Positions 1 to 7,499 of a DNA stretch of 64,000 nucleotides are shown piece by piece. The stretch is taken from positions 1 to 64,000 of the forward strand of contig JAFKGI010000014.1 in NCBI GenBank assembly GCA_017307785.1. Direction: 5' to 3'. The stretch is from Vulcanimicrobiota bacterium (lineage in GTDB: Bacteria; Vulcanimicrobiota; Xenobia; Xenobiales; JADMJV01). Position numbers and translations under genes: made by a program. The first letter of the stretch is position 1. The number at the start of each line of letters is the position of its first letter. The notes under the pieces were generated by a model, which saw nothing but the letters and a program-made list of their open reading frames with translations, did no database searches and was not told the DNA's origin.

Positions 1-26
1 ACGTGGCGATCGGCAAACCCTGAAAG

Positions 27-431
27 GTGAAAAAAGAAGAGCGCATTCAAACTCCACCCGACTACGACTTCCCGCTGGAGTCGCCCACCGCCAAGGAGTT
101 AGCCGCGGAATTTCGCCCGGCTCACCTGGTTCTCAACCTGACTTCGGTCCCCGAGCCGGTGGTGGAGATCTTTCGCGATCAGCTGGTGCCTTTCAAGGAT
201 GCCAAGAATCCCGCTCTGGTCTGCTTTCTCGGGCGAGGGGACAAATACCGCTACTACAGCATTCCCTTCAGTGTGCTGGTGCCGCTACTGGGGTGGGTGC
301 GTTTGAGCGACGAGAAGCGCCCCCGTTGGCGGCTCAACCTGGTGCCCAAGAAGCACGCTCTGGTGGCTCGCAACGGACCGCGAGTGGAGACGGTCAACCT
401 GCTGCCCTACTACAACCGCAGGCCGCAGTGA
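27..431 (+). CDS. conserved hypothetical protein, 134 aa
   Basis: I do not recognise a family. The GTG start is the first available one; an AAAGG stretch lies directly before it, and the codons that follow have the GC-rich third positions seen in its neighbours. The product has no signal peptide and no clear membrane segment; residues about 75-90 form one short hydrophobic patch (IPFSVLVPLLGW) inside an otherwise soluble, mildly basic protein. It ends 53 bp before the patatin gene, and a promoter-like motif lies in that gap, so the two genes are probably transcribed separately. It may belong to an operon that begins outside the window. Confidence 0.6.
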   Translation: MKKEERIQTPPDYDFPLESPTAKELAAEFRPAHLVLNLTSVPEPVVEIFRDQLVPFKDAKNPALVCFLGRGDKYRYYSIPFSVLVPLLGWVRLSDEKRPRWRLNLVPKKHALVARNGPRVETVNLLPYYNRRPQ

Positions 432-442
432 GTCCTCCGGGT

Positions 443-475
443 TTGTAACGCATTCGTAACCGCCACCCCTAGAAT
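443..475 (+). promoter_or_regulatory. putative promoter of the patatin gene, leaderless type
   Basis: A TAGAAT hexamer at 470-475 ends 9 nt before the ATG at 485, and no Shine-Dalgarno sequence lies between them. A TTGTAA box sits at 443-448, but the 21-bp spacing is longer than usual for a -35 element, so it may be an activator site instead. The inferred transcript would begin at or very near the start codon. Confidence 0.4.
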
Positions 476-484
476 AGAAGTCCT

Positions 485-1447
485 ATGCAATCAACTCGTA
501 TCGCCATCGCCTGTCAGGGCGGCGGCAGCCACAATGCTTTCACCGCGGGGGTCCTACGCGAACTGTTTCGAACCTGGCCGAAGGAGCACCAACTGGTTGC
601 TCTTAGTGGCAGCTCGGGGGGAGGCGTCTGCGCCACCCTTTCCTGGATCGGACTGTTGCAGAGAGACATGGAGGTGTCTCGCCGTTTGCTGGCCGACTTC
701 TGGCAGGACAATTCCGCCAGCGGCCTGATGGACAGCTGGGTCAACTTCGGCCTGGTCACCTATGCTCAGATGATGAACTTCCTCCCGCTGCCCGAGGTCA
801 GCCCCTATCGACTTCCTGATTGGGGTCAGGAGCAGCTGGGGTCGCTGCTGGACAAGCACATTCCGTTCGCGAAAATATCGGAGCTGATTCGAGACGACAG
901 TCCCGAACTGATGATTGGCGCGGTGGATCTTCTTTCCGGAGATTTTCATATTTTTCAGGGGGCGAAAGTTACCCGTCAGGCGCTGCTGGCTTCGGCTGCC
1001 ATCCCCAATTTGTTCCGAGCGGTGAACGTAGAGGGAAGCCTCTACTGGGATGGTCTATTCTCGCAGAATCCTCCCATTCACAATCTCACCAGAGCCAAGC
1101 CCGATGAAATCTGGGTCATTCAGATCAATCCCACCCGGCGCCGCGAGGAGCCCACTACCCTCGAGGAAATCCGCGACCGGCGCAATGAGCTGGCCGGAAA
1201 CCTGTCCATGTTCCAGGAAATTCGTATGATCACGCGCATCAACGAGTTACTCGAGGAAGGCAGTCTCATCAATCCGGCCTATCGACCCATTCGGGTGCGT
1301 CACATCCCGGTGGAACTCGAGCTCAACTATCTGAGTAAAGTCGACCGCGACCCGCAGTTTCTGGAGCGCCTGATGGAGCACGGTCGCACCCAGGCTCAGC
1401 GCTTCTTGAGCGGTCAGGTGCAAGAATGCGCCATGGCCAACACCTGA
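485..1447 (+). CDS. patatin-like phospholipase
   Basis: A cytoplasmic-type patatin hydrolase of 320 aa, expected to cleave acyl groups from phospholipids or other lipid esters with a Ser-Asp dyad. The oxyanion-hole glycine run is at residues 12-14 (QGGGSHNAFTAG), the nucleophile motif G-S-S-G-G places Ser44, and the DG motif (YWDGLFSQNPP) places Asp189. No signal peptide or membrane segment is visible, and the length fits single-domain bacterial patatins. It lies 15 bp upstream of a 3-hydroxybutyrate-type dehydrogenase, so the pair may form a lipid or polyhydroxybutyrate-related unit; that link is inference. Family assignment is secure, substrate is unknown. Confidence 0.9.
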   Translation: MQSTRIAIACQGGGSHNAFTAGVLRELFRTWPKEHQLVALSGSSGGGVCATLSWIGLLQRDMEVSRRLLADFWQDNSASGLMDSWVNFGLVTYAQMMNFLPLPEVSPYRLPDWGQEQLGSLLDKHIPFAKISELIRDDSPELMIGAVDLLSGDFHIFQGAKVTRQALLASAAIPNLFRAVNVEGSLYWDGLFSQNPPIHNLTRAKPDEIWVIQINPTRRREEPTTLEEIRDRRNELAGNLSMFQEIRMITRINELLEEGSLINPAYRPIRVRHIPVELELNYLSKVDRDPQFLERLMEHGRTQAQRFLSGQVQECAMANT

Positions 1448-1462
1448 TTCGAGGACGAACGC

Positions 1463-2236
1463 ATGAGTTTAAAGGGTAGAACGGCGCTGGTGACTGGTTC
1501 CACCAGCGGTATCGGCCTGGGCATCGCCCGGGCCCTGGCGGACCAGGGGGCTCGCCTGGTTTTTAACGGACTCGCCAGCGCCGAGCAAGAGGCGGAGGTT
1601 CGTCAGGACCTCGAGCTGCGCTCCGGTCAGCCGGCTCTTTTCTGGCGGGCCGATCTGAGCAAAGGAGCCCAGGTGCTGCCGCTGCTGAAGGAACTGGGCC
1701 CTGTGGACATTCTGGTGAACAACGCCGGCATTCAGCACACCGCTCCCGTCGAAGAGTTCCCTCCGGAGCGCTGGGAAACGGTCCTGGCCATCAACCTCTC
1801 TGCTGCTTTCTATGCTATTCACGGGTTGCTGCCCGGCATGAACGAGCGCGGTTGGGGCCGCATTATCAACCTGGCCTCAGCACATGGATTGGTGGCTTCG
1901 ATTCATAAGGCGGCCTACGTGGCCGCCAAGCACGGTCTGGTGGGCTTGACCAAGGTGGTCGCGCTTGAGCAAGCCGGTAAAGGGGTGACTTGCAATGCGG
2001 TTTGTCCCGGTTGGGTGCTCACTCCTCTGGTTCAGCAGCAGATCGACGCGCGCGCGGCGCGGGAAGGCATTTCGGTGGCTCAGGCTCAGAGCGACTTGCT
2101 GCTGGAAAAGCAACCGAGCGGCCAGTTCACCAGCGTCGAGCAGTTAGGACAGTGGGCCGTTTTTCTGTGTTCCTCTGCCTGTGACAACGTTACCGGCACC
2201 AGTCTGCCGGTGGACGGTGGTTGGACGGCCCGTTAA
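1463..2236 (+). CDS. bdhA: short-chain dehydrogenase, 3-hydroxybutyrate dehydrogenase type
   Basis: Classical SDR of 257 aa. The N-terminal cofactor motif TGSTSGIG, the NNAG motif (LVNNAGIQ) and the catalytic Tyr152-x3-Lys156 (AAYVAAKHG) are all present. The sequence CPGWVLTPLVQQQI and the insertion that follows it resemble D-3-hydroxybutyrate dehydrogenases (EC 1.1.1.30), which interconvert 3-hydroxybutyrate and acetoacetate with NAD. A GAGGACGA stretch upstream can serve as ribosome binding site for the ATG. It follows the patatin gene by 15 bp. The AtoE-type short-chain fatty acid transporter encoded 12 kb away would fit the same metabolism. SDR membership is certain, the exact substrate is likely but not proven. 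Confidence 0.85.
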   Translation: MSLKGRTALVTGSTSGIGLGIARALADQGARLVFNGLASAEQEAEVRQDLELRSGQPALFWRADLSKGAQVLPLLKELGPVDILVNNAGIQHTAPVEEFPPERWETVLAINLSAAFYAIHGLLPGMNERGWGRIINLASAHGLVASIHKAAYVAAKHGLVGLTKVVALEQAGKGVTCNAVCPGWVLTPLVQQQIDARAAREGISVAQAQSDLLLEKQPSGQFTSVEQLGQWAVFLCSSACDNVTGTSLPVDGGWTAR

Positions 2237-2255
2237 GTTGGCCTGGGTCCGGCCG

Positions 2256-2268
2256 ATATCCCGGATAT
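2256..2268. promoter_or_regulatory. short dyad over the receiver gene start codon
   Basis: ATATCC-C-GGATAT is a perfect 6-bp dyad that runs into the ATG at 2267. It could be an operator or could fold over the initiation site. It lies in the 30-bp gap after the dehydrogenase gene. Function is conjecture. Confidence 0.25.
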
Positions 2269-2620
2269 GCTACTTATTGTCGATGACTCCGCCTTCAGCC
2301 GGAAGGCAACCCGTATCATTCTCGAGCGACTTGGACACCAGGTCGAAGAAGCCAAGGATGTCCCACAAGCCCTCGATATGATCGCCACTCGCGACTACCA
2401 GTGTGTGCTGACCGACTTGCTGATGCCCGGCCTGACCGGGTTTGACTTGCTCGAGAAAGTTCGCCACTTGAGCCGCGTTCCCGTGGCCGTAGTGACTTGT
2501 GACGTGCAGCAGACGACCCGTCAGCGTTGCCTGGATTTGGGGGCCGTGATGGTCGTCAACAAGCCCGTCGACGAGGCCAAGCTGGCTAAAGCTATCGAGG
2601 TGGTGCTGGCCCGGCGATGA
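2267..2620 (+). CDS. single-domain response regulator (CheY-like)
   Basis: A stand-alone receiver domain of 117 aa with no output domain. The acidic pair Asp6/Asp7, the phosphoacceptor Asp50 (LTDLLMPG), the conserved Thr in VVTCD and the Lys in NKPVD are all in place, so it should be phosphorylated by a histidine kinase. The stop codon overlaps the start of the next gene (ATGATGA), which encodes a CheC-family protein; CheC and CheX proteins dephosphorylate CheY-type receivers. The two genes therefore probably form a dedicated receiver and phosphatase pair. No chemotaxis kinase or receptor gene lies nearby. Confidence 0.88.
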   Translation: MLLIVDDSAFSRKATRIILERLGHQVEEAKDVPQALDMIATRDYQCVLTDLLMPGLTGFDLLEKVRHLSRVPVAVVTCDVQQTTRQRCLDLGAVMVVNKPVDEAKLAKAIEVVLARR

Positions 2621-3189
2621 TGCTCGACGCTTGCAGCAGTGATGCGCTGACGGAAATTATCAACATTGGGGTTGGCTACTCGGCCGGCATTCTGCAAAGT
2701 ATGCTCGACTGCCACATCGAGCTGCATATCCCCCGAGTTGAATTGCTGCGCGCGGAAGACCTGCCCAAACACATTGGGTTGCCCGTCGCTTCCGTGCACC
2801 TGGGCTTTTCGGGCTTCATGATGGGGGATGCGGTGATGCTCTTCCCCCGGCAGGCGGCTCGCAATCTGGCCGCTTTGCTCAATCAGGAGTCGCCGGATAG
2901 CCCGCATTTGGACTTCTTGTGCGGCTCCACCCTGACCGAGGTCGGCAATATCTTACTGAACGGGATTGTCGGCACCATCTCCAACTTGCTCGACCTGCAT
3001 CTGGACTACAACGTCCCGGAGTACAGTGAACTGCCCCTCCAGGACTGGCTGAATCGCCGAGATGGTATGTCGAGCGTCCTGCTGGTCCGATCCACGATCA
3101 GTGTGGAGAACCACCCCATCGAGGGAGAGCTCATGCTTTGTCTTGACTCAGCTTCGGCTCAGCAGTTTTTGGAACGCCTTAGAAGTTAA
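2617..3189 (+). CDS. CheC-family phosphatase-like protein
   Basis: 190-aa protein with two CheC/CheX/FliY signature helices: DALTEIINIGVGYSAGIL near the N-terminus and LTEVGNILLNGIVGTISN near residue 110. In this family the E-x2-N pair of such a helix removes phosphate from a CheY receiver; both helices here keep Glu and Asn. Translation is coupled to the upstream receiver gene by a 4-bp overlap, which suggests that receiver as substrate. The 3' end overlaps the end of the convergent gene by 11 bp. A role in chemotaxis is not shown by the context, because no other chemotaxis gene is present. Confidence 0.82.
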   Translation: MMLDACSSDALTEIINIGVGYSAGILQSMLDCHIELHIPRVELLRAEDLPKHIGLPVASVHLGFSGFMMGDAVMLFPRQAARNLAALLNQESPDSPHLDFLCGSTLTEVGNILLNGIVGTISNLLDLHLDYNVPEYSELPLQDWLNRRDGMSSVLLVRSTISVENHPIEGELMLCLDSASAQQFLERLRS

Positions 3190-3505
3190 TTCCAAATCCC
3201 GGTCGGTTGTGTCCGTACGGATTGTCGGTTCGGTTCAGGTCCTGCAGCAAGTGGCTATCGTAGTAGGTCGAGAGCTTGGTCAGCGGATCGTAAACCGTAT
3301 CAAACCTTGCGTTCTGCAGATAATTCAGCTTGATTTCTTGCCTCTGCTGGAGGTACATCGGCGTCGTCTCCTCCAGCATTTCGGCTCGCAGGCTGGCGGT
3401 CGTCGGACGGGTGCCGTGGATGACGATAGGAGAGGGGAGCGGGCGGGCTGAGCCTACCCAGGTGGAAAGCAGGCCACAAAGGCCGATAAAAACGAGTTTT
3501 CGCAT
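3179..3505 (-). CDS. small secreted hypothetical protein
   Basis: 108 aa. The ATG at 3505 is chosen because an AAGGAGG ribosome binding site lies just upstream and because the product then starts with a typical signal peptide (MRKLVFIGLCGLLSTWVGSA). The mature part is hydrophilic, with several Tyr and Asn residues and no motif I recognise. The reading frame is open for another 27 codons upstream, but that part lacks signal-peptide character. It overlaps the end of the convergent CheC-like gene by 11 bp. Confidence 0.65.
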   Translation of the reverse strand: MRKLVFIGLCGLLSTWVGSARPLPSPIVIHGTRPTTASLRAEMLEETTPMYLQQRQEIKLNYLQNARFDTVYDPLTKLSTYYDSHLLQDLNRTDNPYGHNRPGFGINF

Positions 3506-3611
3506 TTGAATAACCTCCTTGAGACCCCTCGACTCCATTATCGGGCCGAGCCTCTCAAGAGGGTTAGTCACCCACGTATGCACCACGTCCCCCCGCCTGT
3601 ACTCTATGCGG

Positions 3612-5357
3612 TTAGACCTGGAGTCCTACCGCCCTCATCAATTCCAGGGCGTTGCTGCGTTGCACCACTCCCGAGCGCAAGTGGTAGTCGAAGCTCATGA
3701 CTCCCTCGTGCAACTGATCTTCGAAGTGCACGTTGGCAGACCCGACTCCTAATTCATCCACCAGTTCCGTCAGCGCCAGGTCGTGGGTGGTAACCAGCCC
3801 CAGGCTTTCCAGTTCGTAGAGCCGACGGATCACGGCCTGTGCTCCCACCAGTCGGTCCTGCGAATTGGTCCCACCAAGAATTTCGTCCAGCAAGTAGAGC
3901 AACCGCCCTGGGCCGCCCGCTTCCTCGAGCACCTGTCGCAGACGTAGAATCTCGGCATAGAACCGTGAGATGCCCGCCATCAGGGAATCCGATACCTGAA
4001 TGGAGGCCGCGATGCGCAGAGGCTCCAGGGCCATTTCCTGAGCACGGGTGGGGCCGCCAGCCATCGCCAGCACCACGTTACAGCCCAGCGCCCGCAGCAG
4101 TGAGCTCTTTCCCGACATGTTGGAACCACTCACGATCCACAGGCGAGTTTCGCTGAGGTCTACATCATTGCGAACGCATTCCGCTCCCAGCAGAGGGTGG
4201 CCCAGTTGCACCGCTCGCACCCCGCCGCCTTCCGGGAGCAGACGCGGCCAGCCGTAGTCCTCGTTCTCCCAGGCCAGGGAGGCGAAGGTTAACACGGCTT
4301 CGATTTGAGCCAGCGAGTCCAGCCAGAGCGGCAGTTCGCGTGCGTGGCGGGCTCGCCAGTTCTCGACTTCGTAGGCGAGTTGGAATGAGGCCAGAGAAAG
4401 GACGTAGAATGGCGCCAGGAGAGGGTTGCGTCGCGACTCCAGCGTGTCCATCACCGCTTCCAGTCGGGCCAGGGCCCGCGAGGGACGTGTGTTCAGCGGT
4501 TTCCAGAGTTCCTGGAGCAATTCGCTATCCACCTTTTCTTGCTCCAACCGGCGCAGGTAAACCGCCAGGGTGAGGCACTCCCCTCGGATCGATTCGGTGC
4601 GCTGCAGGACTTCGCCAGCGTCGCGACCGGCCAGACGTAGGAAACCTTGCTGTACGATCAATACCACGCCCAACGGCAAGGGATCGAAGCGCAGCACCCA
4701 ATAGGCCAGCGCCAACCAGCCCACCAGTCCCAACAAGGCCGCCACCAGTCGAGCCCCACCCGAGCGGAGTTGCAGGGGCTTCTCGGCCCAGTCCTGAGGG
4801 GAAATGCCCTTGAGGTGTTGGCGCGAGGACTGCAGAGCCGCCAGATCTTCGCGTAGATCGAGACGTGGCTGTAATTCGCGGGCGGCTAGCTGGCGTCGGG
4901 CGATTTGGTCGGGGAGAGCCGGCCGGGAGAGCCAGTCGGCCAGGCGCTGCTGCCCGGTTCGAGTGCGGGCTCGGCACAGCCAGTCGTAAAGGGAGCCCGA
5001 GCCGAACATGTCCAGATCGCGGGCGTAGGGATGTTGAGCCTCCACAAAAGCGGCGGTGACTCCGCGACCCGGCCACTCGCCGCGCAGCCTTAACTTGCCT
5101 TCGTGATAAAATTCGGCCGCCCGGCGGGCAGTCTCCCGGCGGGCGCTGAGTGCGGCGTGATGGCGCAGTAGCGCCAGGAAGGCCAGTCCGGGCAGGAGCA
5201 GCCAGAGGCCGGGTGCCGCTAGAAGTCCCCCGACCAGCAGGAAAAATGCTGCCAGGCGATACCAGGCCACCCGGCGGTGGTCGAGGTCGAGTTGGGAGGC
5301 CAGGCGAGAACGCTGCTCGTGGCGCTGTGAGTAGATTTCGGAGGGACCGGGTGACAA
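3612..5357 (-). CDS. membrane-anchored MutS-related ATPase
   Basis: 581 aa. The C-terminal third is a MutS-type ABC ATPase: Walker A GSNMSGKSS near residue 412, Walker B with signature LLDEILGGTNSQDR and the switch motif VTTHD. The middle has the helical lever region (YDWLCRARTRTGQQRLADWL). The mismatch-recognition and connector domains of MutS are missing. Instead a hydrophobic hairpin of about 40 residues occurs near the N-terminus and a second hydrophobic block sits near residues 205-240, so the protein is probably membrane-bound. This matches the MutS-family proteins of unknown role found in Bacteroidota and others. It starts 2 bp after the host-attachment gene and is co-transcribed with it. 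A role in mismatch repair is unlikely. Confidence 0.85.
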   Translation of the reverse strand: MSPGPSEIYSQRHEQRSRLASQLDLDHRRVAWYRLAAFFLLVGGLLAAPGLWLLLPGLAFLALLRHHAALSARRETARRAAEFYHEGKLRLRGEWPGRGVTAAFVEAQHPYARDLDMFGSGSLYDWLCRARTRTGQQRLADWLSRPALPDQIARRQLAARELQPRLDLREDLAALQSSRQHLKGISPQDWAEKPLQLRSGGARLVAALLGLVGWLALAYWVLRFDPLPLGVVLIVQQGFLRLAGRDAGEVLQRTESIRGECLTLAVYLRRLEQEKVDSELLQELWKPLNTRPSRALARLEAVMDTLESRRNPLLAPFYVLSLASFQLAYEVENWRARHARELPLWLDSLAQIEAVLTFASLAWENEDYGWPRLLPEGGGVRAVQLGHPLLGAECVRNDVDLSETRLWIVSGSNMSGKSSLLRALGCNVVLAMAGGPTRAQEMALEPLRIAASIQVSDSLMAGISRFYAEILRLRQVLEEAGGPGRLLYLLDEILGGTNSQDRLVGAQAVIRRLYELESLGLVTTHDLALTELVDELGVGSANVHFEDQLHEGVMSFDYHLRSGVVQRSNALELMRAVGLQV

Positions 5358-5358
5358 T

Positions 5359-5694
5359 CTAGACGAGGGACAATTCGTGCAATTCGCTGCGTAACTGACG
5401 ACTGTTCAGGTTGGTCAGGTCACGCGCCAGTCCGGCGCAGACGCGGGCGTTGAGGCTATCTCCGAAAGCTAGACTGAGGTTTTCCAGAAAGGTGGGCGGG
5501 GCCGCCACTACCAGGTTGTCGAAGTCGGTCTGGAGCGAGTCGATGCGCGCGGCAATTTCACGGGCAAAGGTCAGGTTGCCGTCGGGACACTGATCGCAGC
5601 GGTCCCAACTTTCGATCTCGTAGAGCGAGCCGACGCAAGATTGCACCATCAGTGAGGCGTGATGGTCGTCGGCGACCAGAATCCAAGTATCCAT
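5359..5694 (-). CDS. host attachment / baeRF-like protein
   Basis: 111 aa. The start WILVADDHHASL, the FAREIAAR helix and the LVVAAPPTFLENL segment match the Pfam host-attachment family, related to archaeo-eukaryotic release factor (baeRF) domains; the name comes from Agrobacterium work and the biochemical role is unsettled. The ATG at 5694 has a perfect AGGAGG upstream, so the 17-codon upstream extension of the frame is not used. It is the first gene of a two-gene operon with the MutS-related ATPase. It is somewhat shorter than the usual 130-150 aa, because the loop after the first strands is reduced. Confidence 0.72.
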   Translation of the reverse strand: MDTWILVADDHHASLMVQSCVGSLYEIESWDRCDQCPDGNLTFAREIAARIDSLQTDFDNLVVAAPPTFLENLSLAFGDSLNARVCAGLARDLTNLNSRQLRSELHELSLV

Positions 5695-5847
5695 CTTCTG
5701 CTTTCCTCCTTCGGTCGAGGGATGGAGGTATCCCAAGGTGTGCATTGCTACTTTGGTCTTACCCCGCCATGGCTCGCCCTACACCTGCGAGGAAAATGAC
5801 CAGCTCGGAGTGGTACCTGGGTACTGGTCGAGCGGTATAGTGGCCGG

Positions 5848-5876
5848 TATTGGGTCGCATGTCGCTAGTCTATACT
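5848..5876 (+). promoter_or_regulatory. possible promoter in the divergent gap 5695-5913
   Basis: TATACT at 5871-5876 is a good -10 hexamer, preceded at 17 bp by a weak TATTGG. It would serve the TIGR04552-like gene that starts at 5914. The rest of this 219-bp gap shows no gene. Confidence 0.3.
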
Positions 5877-5913
5877 TACCAGGTCGCTGTCGCCCAGTAC
5901 ATGCGGGATTCAG

Positions 5914-7020
5914 GTGGAAGTAAGCTTGCTCGATTCATACAGACCCCTTAGCTCCAGCTATGCCGTGCCCCGGCGTAGCGCTCCCCGGCCCACGCTGATT
6001 CCCGATCACGACGAGATGGACCGCCCGTTCCTACAAGGTACCAGCCCGATCGATCTGCGTCACCTTTCTCTAGGGGCCAGCAATGAAGCGGATTTCCTGC
6101 GCAGCTACGGCTACGACCCCGACTGCTCCCAGGAAGCCGAGCGGATCGCTCGCTTTCATCAGGACGCCATCGATTTTATGCAGCGCCATCTGTGCGGCGC
6201 CCCTCGCGGCTGCGACCAGACCTACACGATTCCCGAAGACATCAAGCCGCCCACCCCGGTCACCACTCTCATCAAGTGGGCCGCCCGGCGCCATGGGCAC
6301 GATGAGCAGCAGGCCTGGGCCTGCGCGGTTCTGCGCGTGATGCACGCCATCGCCTACGCCGAACCGCTGGCCGTGTCTCCTCATTCCGACGAAATTCAGA
6401 AGCAGATTCTCGACCCCTACCGTCGCCACATCCACCGCGACAGTCAGGGCCGCCTGTGGCTGGGCAAAGGCGATGAAGCAGTGCCCCTAATCGACATCCA
6501 GTTCCGTCAGGAAAAGGCCCGCGACAGCCTGATTCTCAAGTTGCTTCACAAGCCGGATAACCTGCCGCACAGCGTCTATGACCGGGTGGGCGTCCGCATG
6601 GTGACGAGCAGCGCCTGCCAGGCCCTGCGCGCGCTCCAATACATCCGCCGCCACCACCTGGCCAATGCAGCCCACGTCACTCCGGGGCGTTCGCGCAACA
6701 CTCTGGTGGAGAACACGCAGGGCAGCATTACCGGCTCTCCCAACCCGCATTCCAGTCCGGAGTTCCGTTCGTTGCAGTTCACCTGTCAGTCTCTGGTCAA
6801 AGTACCCAACCCGCTTTATCAATTAGCGGAAGCTCTGGGACAGGTCCCTCAGGTCGAACCCACCCTGCGCTTCTTCTTTCCCTTCGAGGTGCAGATCTTC
6901 GATCAGGAGAACGATCAGCGTAGCCGCTGGGGAGAAACTTCTCACGCCAACTACCGACTTCGCCAGATTCGCGCAGTCCGCGCCCGCGTCTTTCCTTCCT
7001 GGCTACGCCAGGGTTCGTAG
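5914..7020 (+). CDS. TIGR04552-like protein with RelA/SpoT-resembling core
   Basis: 368 aa, soluble. The overall sequence, with the DRVGVRMVT motif, recalls the TIGR04552 group of conserved proteins of unknown function. The C-terminal half follows the order of motifs in RelA/SpoT nucleotidyltransferase domains: a K-x2-DSL-x2-K segment, then YDRVGVRMVT (compare D-x-x-G-x-R-I/V), then FRSLQF (compare YxSLH), then FEVQIFD and a final HANYR (compare E-x-Q-I-R-T and H-x-x-Y-K). That parallel is my inference from motif order. The first 80 residues are low-complexity. The GTG start is the outermost one in the frame and is uncertain. A strong terminator follows. Confidence 0.6.
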   Translation: MEVSLLDSYRPLSSSYAVPRRSAPRPTLIPDHDEMDRPFLQGTSPIDLRHLSLGASNEADFLRSYGYDPDCSQEAERIARFHQDAIDFMQRHLCGAPRGCDQTYTIPEDIKPPTPVTTLIKWAARRHGHDEQQAWACAVLRVMHAIAYAEPLAVSPHSDEIQKQILDPYRRHIHRDSQGRLWLGKGDEAVPLIDIQFRQEKARDSLILKLLHKPDNLPHSVYDRVGVRMVTSSACQALRALQYIRRHHLANAAHVTPGRSRNTLVENTQGSITGSPNPHSSPEFRSLQFTCQSLVKVPNPLYQLAEALGQVPQVEPTLRFFFPFEVQIFDQENDQRSRWGETSHANYRLRQIRAVRARVFPSWLRQGS

Positions 7021-7037
7021 GCCCAAAGAATACAACA

Positions 7038-7076
7038 GAAGCCGCAAGCTCGAGTCGAGCCTGCGGCTTCTTTTTC
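7038..7076 (+). terminator. rho-independent terminator
   Basis: A 9-bp stem (GAAGCCGCA at 7038-7046 with TGCGGCTTC at 7062-7070) encloses a second stem (GCTCGA with TCGAGC) and is followed by TTTTTC. It lies 18 bp after the stop of the RelA/SpoT-resembling gene. Confidence 0.9.
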
Positions 7077-7095
7077 GTTCCGGCGGGTTTGAATT

Positions 7096-7350
7096 CTAGA
7101 GCCGGGCTGCCGCGCTCAGGCCTTCCTGGCTCAAGCGGAAGGCAAAGTGGCCGTCTAGAGGGTCGCCTACCGTGGGTTCGGTGAGCACCAGGCCTTCGTC
7201 GCGCAGGTGCAGGAGGGCCAGAGATACTTCCTCCACGGGAAGGTCGGAGCGATCCAGGTAGCGGAACAGGTCCTCGGCCGTCCAACTGCCCTCCTGGTGC
7301 AAGGTGGACGCTGCCTTCAAGACTTCTTTTTCAGTGTTTTCAATCGCCAT
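7096..7350 (-). CDS. small winged-helix-like protein
   Basis: 84 aa. The ATG at 7350 is supported by AGGAGG 4 bp upstream; the open frame continues upstream without such a site. The order of helices followed by a short strand pair (WTAEDLFRYLDRSDLPVEEVSLALLHLRDEGLV, read in two halves) looks like a winged helix-turn-helix domain, with the wing around EPTVGDPLDGHFAF. No ligand domain is present. It may be a small DNA-binding regulator, but the match is structural impression only. It stands alone between two plus-strand genes. Confidence 0.6.
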   Translation of the reverse strand: MAIENTEKEVLKAASTLHQEGSWTAEDLFRYLDRSDLPVEEVSLALLHLRDEGLVLTEPTVGDPLDGHFAFRLSQEGLSAAARL

Positions 7351-7499
7351 AGGGCCTCCTGGGAATTTGTCTCGGATCTGGACTTTCAGCCTAGACGAAC
7401 GGCACGGTCCGAGGCAGAGCACTCGGTAACCGCCCCATGGTATTGGAATCCTAACGTTCTGCCGATAGGGACTGCGCGTTTGTTACAGAAAATCAGCAG

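Noticed and set aside
3..23. Possible last six codons of an upstream gene ending TGA at 21-23
   Set aside because: Too short to support; another frame ends in TGA at 28-30, and neither can be judged from the window.
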